NCBI GenBank assembly: GCA_017643645.1
Contig: JAEPNB010000007.1
Location: 1-64,000 of the forward strand
Length of the DNA stretch: 64,000 nucleotides
Source of the DNA: Balneola sp.
Lineage (GTDB): Bacteria; Bacteroidota; Rhodothermia; Balneolales; Balneolaceae
Reading direction: 5' to 3'
Below the pieces are notes generated by a model that saw only the letters and a list, made by a program, of their open reading frames with translations, was not told the DNA's origin and did no database searches. Shown here piece by piece: positions 19,518-25,547 of this stretch (the stretch's first letter is position 1; each line of letters opens with the position of its first letter). A program made the translations under genes and the position numbers.

Positions 19518-19532
19518 CCTCCGAAGGATCTG
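19518..19532. repeat. REP-like repeat copy 2 (CCTCCGAAGGATCTG)
   Basis: Exact copy of 18563-18577 in the same orientation on the other side of the orphan lipoprotein gene. Confidence 0.6.
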
Positions 19533-19547
19533 CAAAGTATAGTAAAA

Positions 19548-19592
19548 GCCTTTTCGCCGAGCCTGTTCCGAAGGAATGCCTTCGGCAAAGGC
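19548..19592. repeat. 45-nt symmetric hairpin
   Basis: Three nested arms pair: GCCTTT with AAAGGC (outer), GCCGA with TCGGC (middle) and TTCC with GGAA (tip), separated by internal loops of similar size. It has no T-run in either direction, so it looks like a REP-type palindrome more than a terminator. Confidence 0.55.
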
Positions 19593-19634
19593 TCTTCTGG
19601 TTTAAACTTATAAATTGAAGAGTGTTAGCTAGTA

Positions 19635-19648
19635 GGACGTTTACGTCC
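19635..19648. repeat. Dispersed palindrome GGACGTTTACGTCC, copy 1
   Basis: Six-base arms GGACGT and ACGTCC around TT. The same 14 bases, with AG before and G after shared as well, recur at 25513-25526 in an unrelated intergenic gap. Confidence 0.6.
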
Positions 19649-19768
19649 GGCGGAGTTGTATATGCCTTGAAATAAATCTAGATCACGGGCATTCGCCGCG
19701 AGATGACTAATAGTTAAGAAAGTGAGAGATAATTATTTAAAAATTAATAACTCAAAATCCATAATTAC

Positions 19769-20911
19769 CTAATACAACTCATATTCCAACAATCTACACT
19801 CAATAGTAGAATTAAAAAGTTCAATACGTTGATTGGTTCTTAAGCCTACTTTTTTGGCGAGATCGAAGTTTCCGGTGAAGACATATCCCCATTTACCGCT
19901 GCAATCCTGTTTGAAGAAATCACCAATGGCGGTGTATAAACTTTCCAGTTGTTGATCGTGACCGATGCGTTCTCCGTAAGGCGGGTTCATTACAACTACA
20001 CCATCTCCATATGGAATTTCGGTCTCTCTGAAATCACATACTTTAAATTCTATTAAGTGATCAACTCCGGCAGTTTTGGCATTTTTCTGTGCGGCCTGAA
20101 TGGCTCTTCGGTCATGGTCGGTAGCCAAAATTCGGCCTTCAAAATCTTTATTTCCCTGATACTTCAGATCAGTACGTAAACTATTCCATTCTCCTACATC
20201 AAATCCAAGTATATGTTTGATGCCGTAATTAGGACGAAGGAGTCCTGCAGGCTTATTTAACGCCTTAAGTGCAGCTTCAATAGCGATTGTCCCGCTACCA
20301 CACATCGGATTTATAAAATGTTGCCCCGGTTCCCATTTACTTGCCTGAACAATGGTCGCAGCCAAAGTTTCCTGCATGGGTGCTGTATGATTTTGAACTC
20401 TGTATCCACGACGTGAAATAGACTCTCCTGATGTATCAAGATAAACCATGGCTTCTTCATTTTTCCAGAACAGAAAAACTACGGTGTGATTTAGATCAGA
20501 ACCGGAATCGGGTCTTGCACCTGTTTCTTGTCTGATTCTATCAACAATGGCGTCTTTTACTTTAAGCTGAGCAAACTGGGTGTTATCGATCGTATTGTTC
20601 TTGATGAAGGAAGTAACACTCACATATCCACTTCGGTCTATGTACTCTTCCCACGGAATTTTCACTAATTTCTCATGCAATTGATCGGCATTATGCGCTT
20701 CAAATTTCTTCAGTAAAAAATGAACTCTGTGAGCCGTACTTAAACACAGATTCAATTTCATACAATCATTTAAAGAACCTGTTATTTCAAGTCCTGCAAG
20801 ACGTTCATGATCAACTTTGAATCCAAGTTCTTCAACTTCCTTCCGAAGATAGGGAGTCATTAGTTTTGGACAGGTTATAGAAATCGTAGATTTTTGAGAA
20901 AAGTCAGCCAT
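19769..20911 (-). CDS. THUMP-domain 23S rRNA methyltransferase (RlmL/YpsC-like)
   Basis: A 380-residue S-adenosylmethionine-dependent RNA guanine-N2 methyltransferase. An N-terminal ferredoxin-like plus THUMP region (about residues 10-160) is followed by the UPF0020 methyltransferase domain with the SAM motif NPMCGSGTI (201-209) and the catalytic NPPY (309-312). The size fits the stand-alone RlmL N-terminal half (YpsC/Cbf-type), which makes m2G in 23S rRNA, not the fused RlmKL. The exact target base is inferred from the family. It follows the slyD-type gene on the same strand, with a terminator between them. Confidence 0.9.
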   Translation of the reverse strand: MADFSQKSTISITCPKLMTPYLRKEVEELGFKVDHERLAGLEITGSLNDCMKLNLCLSTAHRVHFLLKKFEAHNADQLHEKLVKIPWEEYIDRSGYVSVTSFIKNNTIDNTQFAQLKVKDAIVDRIRQETGARPDSGSDLNHTVVFLFWKNEEAMVYLDTSGESISRRGYRVQNHTAPMQETLAATIVQASKWEPGQHFINPMCGSGTIAIEAALKALNKPAGLLRPNYGIKHILGFDVGEWNSLRTDLKYQGNKDFEGRILATDHDRRAIQAAQKNAKTAGVDHLIEFKVCDFRETEIPYGDGVVVMNPPYGERIGHDQQLESLYTAIGDFFKQDCSGKWGYVFTGNFDLAKKVGLRTNQRIELFNSTIECRLLEYELY

Positions 20912-20927
20912 AGGAATTATAAGATAT

Positions 20928-20961
20928 AAAAAAGGCTGTGAGTTTATTTCACAGCCTTTTT
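20928..20961 (-). terminator. Intrinsic terminator after the FKBP gene
   Basis: A perfect 13-bp stem: AAAAAGGCTGTGA (929-941 of this block, i.e. 20929-20941) pairs with TCACAGCCTTTTT (20949-20961) around a 7-nt loop. Both sides carry T-runs on their strand, so it can act in both directions; on the minus strand it lies 10 bp after the FKBP stop. Confidence 0.85.
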
Positions 20962-20971
20962 GAGAGTGAAA

Positions 20972-21400
20972 TTATGCGATCTCTACTACTTCAATTTCGA
21001 AGGTAAGATCTTGTCCTGCAAGCGGGTGGTTAGCATCAAGTGTAACTTTTTCTTCGTTTACAGCTGTGATCTGAACCGGAATTGCTTGTCCGTCCGGTTG
21101 GTTCAATTGAAGTTGAACACCAACTTCTGGCTCAAGGTCTTCAGGAAGCTGAGCTTTTTCTACTTCCACAACCATTTGCGGATTAGGCTCTCCATAAGCT
21201 TCAGCAGCAGGAATTTCAGCAGTTGTTTTATCACCAACGGCTAAACCTTCAATTGCTTTCTCAAAACCCGGGATCAATTGTCCTTGTCCCATTGTGAATT
21301 CTAGTGGATCTTTCTGGATGGATGAATCAAATACAGATCCGTCTTTTAATTGACCTGTATAATGAACTTTTACGGTGCTACCGTCTTTAATAGTTGACAA
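20972..21400 (-). CDS. FKBP-type peptidyl-prolyl isomerase, SlyD-like
   Basis: A 142-residue cytoplasmic prolyl isomerase and chaperone. The FKBP domain is split by an insert-in-flap domain, as in SlyD: residues 1-65 (VKVHYTGQLKDGSVFDSS, PGFEKAIEGLAVGDK), the insert (about 66-120, YGEPNPQMVVEV) and the final strand (NHPLAGQDLTFEIEVVEI). The His/Cys-rich nickel-binding tail of E. coli SlyD is absent. The start is TTG at 21398-21400; no ATG precedes the first FKBP strand. A perfect terminator hairpin follows the stop. Confidence 0.92.
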   Translation of the reverse strand: MSTIKDGSTVKVHYTGQLKDGSVFDSSIQKDPLEFTMGQGQLIPGFEKAIEGLAVGDKTTAEIPAAEAYGEPNPQMVVEVEKAQLPEDLEPEVGVQLQLNQPDGQAIPVQITAVNEEKVTLDANHPLAGQDLTFEIEVVEIA

Positions 21401-21492
21401 AATATTTTCTTTCTTTTGGAATTATAATAATTATTAAGAGCTTAAAGATAAGGAATCGAACACATAGTATTTGAAATCCAAAATCTTAGCTT

Positions 21493-21921
21493 ATGTCACT
21501 GAACACGCCCGATATCAATGAAGTTTTAAATGAATCCAAAACTATTGCCATCGTTGGATGTTCAGCCAGTGAACATAGAACAAGCAATTACATTGCCAAG
21601 TTTCTGAAGGAGAGAGGTTATACGATAATTCCTGTCAATCCTTCAGAAAATGAGATTTTGGGAGAGAAATGTTATGATGCTTTGAATGAAATCCCCTCTG
21701 AGACCACTATAGACATTGTTGACATCTTCAGAGCTAATGAACATACGGCAGGAGTGGTTGAAGAAGTGCTGGAATGGAACAAGAAAACCGGACAATCAGC
21801 AGTAGTGTGGACTCAATTAGATGTTTCTTCTGATGAAGCTGAGCAGATCGCTGAAGAATCTCAAATTCCGTACGTGAAGAATAGGTGTATTATGGTGGAG
21901 TTGGAGAGAATGCAGAATTAA
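21493..21921 (+). CDS. CoA-binding protein (YccU family)
   Basis: A 142-residue Rossmann-fold protein of the CoA_binding family, like E. coli YccU. The nucleotide-binding start TIAIVGCSASEHRTSN (about residues 17-32), the VNPSENEILGEKCYDAL block and the end motif VKNRCIMVE are all family marks. The molecular role of the family is not settled. It is divergent from the FKBP gene with a 92-bp gap and converges with yajQ. Confidence 0.88.
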   Translation: MSLNTPDINEVLNESKTIAIVGCSASEHRTSNYIAKFLKERGYTIIPVNPSENEILGEKCYDALNEIPSETTIDIVDIFRANEHTAGVVEEVLEWNKKTGQSAVVWTQLDVSSDEAEQIAEESQIPYVKNRCIMVELERMQN

Positions 21922-21930
21922 GAATTCAAA

Positions 21931-21967
21931 ATTAAGAATTGGCGTAGTACTACTGCTAATTCTTAAT
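21931..21967. terminator. Hairpin between convergent genes
   Basis: A perfect 10-bp inverted repeat, ATTAAGAATT (21931-21940) with AATTCTTAAT (21958-21967), encloses the palindrome GTAGTACTAC (21944-21953). It lies in the 71-bp gap between the convergent CoA-binding gene and yajQ, as expected for a shared terminator, although the T-runs are poor. Confidence 0.5.
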
Positions 21968-21992
21968 CCTTAATTCAACATTCTTAATTCAA

Positions 21993-22481
21993 CTACTTCA
22001 TATTCGTGAATTGTAACGGAACGCCCATATCTTTGCTTTTTAGATGCTGGATGACTGCCTGTAGATCATCGATCTTTTTGCCGTTTACTCGAACCTGATC
22101 GTCCTGAATTTGAGGCTGTACTTTCATCTTTAGGTCTTTGATCTCTTTAACGATCTTTTTTGCTGTTTCTCTGTCAATTCCTTCTTTCAGAGTTACATCC
22201 ATTTTTAAATGACCTTGTGAAGTTCCTTCTTCAGTTCCAAAATCCAGTACTTTAGAATCGACCCCTCTTTTAATGAAGTTCTTAATCAACATTTCCTGAA
22301 CCGCTTTCATTTTCATACTTTCTGCCGCTACAAGATGGATTCTGTTTTCTTTGCTGTGAAAAGTTACTTCGGTGTGAAGCCCTCTGAAATCGTAGCGTGT
22401 TGAGATTTCTTTCAGCGTATTATTGATTGCATTATCTACTTCCTGAGTATTAATTTCGTTTACAATATCGAATGAGGCCAT
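21993..22481 (-). CDS. yajQ: YajQ family nucleotide-binding protein
   Basis: A 162-residue DUF520 protein. The start MASFDIVNEINTQEVDNAI, the block ISTRYDFRG (about residues 27-35) and the tail QLPKSKDMGVPLQF-like (here HLKSKDMGVPLQF) are diagnostic. Members bind nucleotides or RNA, and some bind cyclic di-GMP as transcription co-regulators; that function here is not shown. A heptanucleotide tandem repeat lies upstream of its start. Confidence 0.93.
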   Translation of the reverse strand: MASFDIVNEINTQEVDNAINNTLKEISTRYDFRGLHTEVTFHSKENRIHLVAAESMKMKAVQEMLIKNFIKRGVDSKVLDFGTEEGTSQGHLKMDVTLKEGIDRETAKKIVKEIKDLKMKVQPQIQDDQVRVNGKKIDDLQAVIQHLKSKDMGVPLQFTNMK

Positions 22482-22523
22482 GTTCTTACGTTTAGTTTAT
22501 TTTGATGTAATTTAGTTATTTTT

Positions 22524-22586
22524 TATCAGCTATCAGCTATCAGCTATCAGCTATCAGCTATCAGCTATCAGCTATCAGCTATCAGC
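22524..22586. repeat. Heptanucleotide tandem repeat, (TATCAGC) x 9
   Basis: Nine perfect head-to-tail copies of TATCAGC (minus strand GCTGATA) lie between yajQ and the upstream membrane-protein gene. The repeat supplies the last codons and the TGA stop of that gene (it ends at 22575) and forms part of the yajQ leader. Because 7 is not a multiple of 3, copy-number change shifts the frame, yet TGA comes up in frame within the first copies, so the coding effect should be small. Its spacing effect on the yajQ leader could vary. Confidence 0.97.
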
Positions 22587-23261
22587 TTCTTTCTCCATCT
22601 TTTCGATCATTTTTTTAGACAGTAATTTTTCCACTTCTTTTTCATCTTCCGGAGCAACTACGCTTCGATGAATCCGGATTTGATCTTTGTATTTAAACTC
22701 GAGCTCAATTACCTGTTCCTGGTACCAATTGTACGAAATAAGATCTTTCCAGGGAATTTCTCTGTCAAGTATCACAAATCCTTTTTTTCGAAGTTCCGGG
22801 GTTACTTTCAAGGTAATCGCATAAATCCCAACAGCTATCAATGAAATACCGGAAGACATTCGAATTGGCGAAACGGGCAGCTCGCTGAAGATAGAAGTCC
22901 GTGCGATTCCAAGGATTATAATGGTCAACGCTAGAAGGTTTGGAAGCAGATCAGAAATAAAAGCAGTGTTCACATAATCTATATCTCCAAGATCCTTTTT
23001 CATTTTATACTGAGCATAAGCAGCGCCAATGAAGAATCCCGAGAATGAAGAATAACAATTGGTCATGAAAGCCGCACCGACAGGTTGGGGAAAATATCCC
23101 AGGTTATTCAGATATCTTAGCACCAGAAATAACGCCATTCCTAAAATACCGGCAAAAAGAAAGCGACGTAAAGTTATTTGTTCTAGCTTGATAAATCGTT
23201 TTTCGCCCAGCCAAATGCTAACAAATAAAACTAAAACTGCTGAAATAATAGTCCAGATCAT
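22575..23261 (-). CDS. Integral membrane protein with C-terminal soluble domain, unknown function
   Basis: A 228-residue protein. About four to five hydrophobic segments are visible (residues 1-17, 30-48, 62-80, 104-124, 133-152), then a soluble, charged C-terminal part (about 155-228; WKDLISYNWYQEQVIELEFKY) that reads like a small PH- or DUF5673-type beta domain and ends in a Lys/Glu-rich helix. I do not recognise a named family. The stop codon is provided by the heptanucleotide repeat. It is divergent from the DUF971 gene with only about 15 bp between start codons, so their promoters must overlap the coding regions. Confidence 0.75.
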   Translation of the reverse strand: MIWTIISAVLVLFVSIWLGEKRFIKLEQITLRRFLFAGILGMALFLVLRYLNNLGYFPQPVGAAFMTNCYSSFSGFFIGAAYAQYKMKKDLGDIDYVNTAFISDLLPNLLALTIIILGIARTSIFSELPVSPIRMSSGISLIAVGIYAITLKVTPELRKKGFVILDREIPWKDLISYNWYQEQVIELEFKYKDQIRIHRSVVAPEDEKEVEKLLSKKMIEKMEKEADS

Positions 23262-23276
23262 TTCTTAATTTTGAGT

Positions 23277-23603
23277 ATGGAAAATTCAGTTCAACCTACG
23301 GGTATAGAAGTTAGTAACAATGATCAAGTTCTGGAAATAGAATGGTCGGATGGAGTAAAATCAGTTTACCCACTTTTTGGGCTTAGAAAAAACTGTCCTT
23401 GCGTGATGTGCAGGGGAGGGCATGCGCATATGAATGAATTTGAACCGAAGATGTTCTTTGTTGAAAATCCTTCGAAAATTGATATAAAAGATATTCAGCA
23501 GGTTGGGAATCATGCCATACAGATAACCTGGGCTGATGGACACAATTCAGGGATGTACCGCTGGGAAACCTTGAGGTTTCTGGATCCGGAGAATCATAAA
23601 TAG
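23277..23603 (+). CDS. DUF971 domain protein
   Basis: A 108-residue protein equal to the N-terminal domain of gamma-butyrobetaine hydroxylase (DUF971). Marks are LEIEWSDGVKSVYPL, the Cys cluster NCPCVMCRGGHA and QITWADGHNSGMYRWETL. Small proteins of this sort often accompany iron-sulfur or Mrp-type genes; none is beside it here. The ATG at 23277 is preferred; an in-frame TTG six bases earlier (23271) is possible, since TTG starts are common in this window. Confidence 0.88.
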   Translation: MENSVQPTGIEVSNNDQVLEIEWSDGVKSVYPLFGLRKNCPCVMCRGGHAHMNEFEPKMFFVENPSKIDIKDIQQVGNHAIQITWADGHNSGMYRWETLRFLDPENHK

Positions 23604-23688
23604 TTTTTTATTTTTATATAGGGTTATCCCTTTAGAGGTTAGGCAATTCACTAAGATTTCAAAAATGCTTCCACCTACACCGATCTTT

Positions 23689-23836
23689 AGAATTATTGGC
23701 GAGTCAAGAACGTAATGAAATCGACGGCTCCTCAGGAGCAATCATTACACTCTGGCTGATTCTTGAATATGTATCGAATGAAAGAAGACCTTTTGTAATG
23801 ATTAGTCGATGCAATGGAGTTCGCGTCAATAATTCT
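23689..23836. repeat. Inverted-repeat element with inner hairpin
   Basis: Outer arms AGAATTATTG (23689-23698) and CAATAATTCT (23827-23836) pair perfectly over 10 bp. Inside, GTAATGA (23712-23718) pairs with TCATTAC (23742-23748), and at its tip GCTCC pairs with GGAGC (23727-23739). Confidence 0.6.
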
Positions 23837-23851
23837 TGTCGGGAGTTTTTG

Positions 23852-23875
23852 GTACTTTTGTCGGCACAAAAGTAC
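23852..23875. repeat. Hairpin GTACTTTTGT/ACAAAAGTAC
   Basis: Perfect 10-bp stem with loop CGGC. It shares the core TACTTTTGT/ACAAAAGTA with the hairpin at 23929-23954. Confidence 0.75.
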
Positions 23876-23928
23876 ATAGAACAAAGTAACTGAATCCTAT
23901 AAACATGTTTAGCTTAGAATACGGGTAC

Positions 23929-23954
23929 CTACTTTTGTCTTGATACAAAAGTAG
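23929..23954. repeat. Hairpin CTACTTTTGT/ACAAAAGTAG
   Basis: Perfect 10-bp stem with loop CTTGAT. Same core as the preceding hairpin. Sequences of this kind are, as I recall, widely dispersed in Bacteroidota intergenic regions; I could not verify this here. Confidence 0.75.
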
Positions 23955-23970
23955 CAAAAGATCAAGCCGA

Positions 23971-24119
23971 AGTATTTAAGACGGGTTCACTGATCCTGCG
24001 CTGAATAATCCTAAAGGTCTTTGTTCATTCTGAGAATACAATGACACTCTTCACCAGAAAGGATTATTCCTGCTTCGCAGACGCATCCGAATCATGTTCT
24101 CTATTCCGTCTTAAATACT
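23971..24119. repeat. MITE-like element with 14-bp terminal inverted repeats
   Basis: AGTATTTAAGACGG (23971-23984) and CCGTCTTAAATACT (24106-24119) are perfect inverted repeats around 121 bp of non-coding DNA. A nested pair, AATAATCCT (24004-24012) and AGGATTATT (24060-24068), lies within. No clear target-site duplication is seen at the edges. Confidence 0.6.
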
Positions 24120-24269
24120 AAGGGCGATTTTTTAGAGCTATTATTACTAAACTGTCATCGAATTACATTCCATCTACATGGATAACCCAATGATGTCCTT
24201 TAATGATCGCAACAACATTTATTTAAATTCACAAGTGTAACAGCTTTTCACATTTTAATCGTAATTCTC

Positions 24270-24290
24270 TATTTAGATTCTCTCTAAATA
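24270..24290. promoter_or_regulatory. Palindromic operator, probably metal-responsive
   Basis: TATTTAGA (24270-24277) and TCTAAATA (24283-24290) form a perfect 8-bp inverted repeat with a 5-bp centre, 45 bp in front of the iron-binding lipoprotein ATG. The form and the target gene suggest a DtxR/IdeR- or Fur-type iron repressor site. It covers the expected -33 region of the promoter at 24295-24302, which fits repression. The identity of the regulator is inferred. Confidence 0.65.
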
Positions 24291-24294
24291 ATGT

Positions 24295-24302
24295 TATTTT
24301 TG
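24295..24302 (+). promoter_or_regulatory. Bacteroidota-type -7 promoter element
   Basis: TATTTTTG matches the Bacteroidota consensus TAnnTTTG fully. It is 33 bp before the ATG of the iron-binding lipoprotein gene and directly downstream of the palindromic operator. The -33 TTTG element is only partly matched (TTTAG at 24272) and lies within the operator. Confidence 0.55.
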
Positions 24303-24335
24303 AGTGAACTTAAAAGCAAAATCAAAAACTAACTA

Positions 24336-25352
24336 ATGAAATATTTATCGCTAATTGCTGCTGGTGTTGTTTTAGTACTATCAGCTTGTAGTCAACCTGA
24401 GGAAGTAAACATTTATTCAGCCCGTCATTATGAGACCGATCAGGCGTTGTATACTGATTTCACTGAAGAAACCGGAATTAAAGTAAACCTTATCGAAGGT
24501 GGTTCAGACGAACTAATCGAAAGAATCAAAAGCGAAGGTGTTAATTCTCCCGCAGATATTCTGGTAACTGTTGATGCTGGACGAATTTGGAGAGCAGAAG
24601 AGGCTGGAATTTTAGGTTCTATTGAATCAGATATCCTTAATGAAAGAATTCCTAGTTCATTAAGACATCCTGACGGATTATGGTACGGAATCTCAAAAAG
24701 AGTTAGAGCAATCGTTATTAATCCTGATAATGTTGAGAATCCTGAATCTCTGACTTATGAAGATCTTGCCACTGAGGAATGGATGGGTAGAGTTTGTATT
24801 CGCTCATCAAATAACATATACAATCAATCATTAATGGCTTCTATTATCGAGTCTAACGGTGTTGAAGCAGCTGAAGCGTGGGCTACAGGAATTGTGAATA
24901 ATATGGCTCGTGCACCTCAAGGTGGAGACAGAGATCAAATTCGAGCTGTTTCTGCAGGAGTATGTGATGCTGCAATTGTAAATCACTACTATCTGGCTAT
25001 GATGCTTACCGGTGATGAAGAGAATCAGGAAATTGCCAAAAGTGTTCAGCTTGTATTCCCAAATCAAAGTGAAGCAGGTCGTGGTGCTCATGTGAATATT
25101 AGCGTAGCAGGTGTGTTGAAAGATGCTCCAAATCGCGATAATGCCATTAAGTTCATGGAATATCTTACTAACGAGACTTCTCAAAGCTACCTTACGGTTG
25201 ATAACAATGAATATCCGGTGAATGATGATGCAAGCTGGAATCCAATTCTTCAAGGATTTGGTGAATTTAAAGCCGATGAAATGAATGTTTCAGCTCTGGG
25301 AAGAAACAATCCTGAAGCTATCAGAATTATGGACAGAGCAGGGTGGAAGTAA
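24336..25352 (+). CDS. Ferric iron ABC transporter, substrate-binding lipoprotein
   Basis: A 338-residue extracytoplasmic binding protein of the FbpA/FutA/IdiA class. The lipoprotein signal ends LSAC (Cys18). VNIYSARHYETDQALYTDF (about 24-42) is the typical opening, and the iron-coordinating tyrosine pair is visible as NHYYL (Y218, Y219), with Y32 near the N-terminus. It is controlled by a palindromic operator and followed by an intrinsic terminator, so it is transcribed alone. The matching permease is the convergent gene at 25548-27248; the ATPase is not in the window. Confidence 0.92.
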   Translation: MKYLSLIAAGVVLVLSACSQPEEVNIYSARHYETDQALYTDFTEETGIKVNLIEGGSDELIERIKSEGVNSPADILVTVDAGRIWRAEEAGILGSIESDILNERIPSSLRHPDGLWYGISKRVRAIVINPDNVENPESLTYEDLATEEWMGRVCIRSSNNIYNQSLMASIIESNGVEAAEAWATGIVNNMARAPQGGDRDQIRAVSAGVCDAAIVNHYYLAMMLTGDEENQEIAKSVQLVFPNQSEAGRGAHVNISVAGVLKDAPNRDNAIKFMEYLTNETSQSYLTVDNNEYPVNDDASWNPILQGFGEFKADEMNVSALGRNNPEAIRIMDRAGWK

Positions 25353-25403
25353 GATCACTGATTTAGTGACTTGTTGATTTTCACTAATGCTCAAATCAAA
25401 TTA

Positions 25404-25436
25404 AAAGCACCTGTACTATGTATGGGTGCTTTTTTT
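25404..25436 (+). terminator. Intrinsic terminator of the iron-binding protein gene
   Basis: AAAGCACC (25404-25411) pairs with GGTGCTTT (25425-25432) and is followed by a run of T, about 50 bp after the stop codon. Confidence 0.88.
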
Positions 25437-25512
25437 GTGGAGCTAAAAAAAACTTAGGTACATTCTCCGAGCTTAAAGGCTCTACTCGTGTAAGGTTTTC
25501 TTTAAAAAAGCA

Positions 25513-25526
25513 GGACGTTTACGTCC
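25513..25526. repeat. Dispersed palindrome GGACGTTTACGTCC, copy 2
   Basis: Identical to 19635-19648 including the flanking AG and G. It lies just past the permease stop, between two convergent iron-transport genes. Confidence 0.6.
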
Positions 25527-25547
25527 GCCTGAAATGATTCCTGAAAA

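Larger units (their letters stand above)
19463..19768. other. Non-coding gap with REP-like repeats
   Basis: This 306-bp stretch has no gene that I can support. It holds the second copy of the 15-bp repeat (19518-19532), a 45-nt imperfect hairpin (19548-19592) and a short palindrome that also occurs at 25513 (19635-19648). It reads as a deposit of short palindromic repeats between two minus-strand genes. Confidence 0.6.
23604..24335. other. 730-bp non-coding region with nested inverted repeats and a promoter
   Basis: No supportable gene. From 23689 to 24119 it is packed with inverted repeats, described as separate entries, and at 24270-24302 it has the operator and promoter of the iron-binding lipoprotein gene. 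A 65-codon open frame (23696-23893) runs over several hairpins and looks spurious. Confidence 0.8.

Noticed and set aside
22524-22586. Possible CRISPR-like array
   Set aside because: Seven-base units with no spacers; a simple tandem repeat.
23696-23893. 65-codon open frame on the plus strand
   Set aside because: It crosses three hairpins of the inverted-repeat cluster, has no family mark and no convincing ribosome-binding site.
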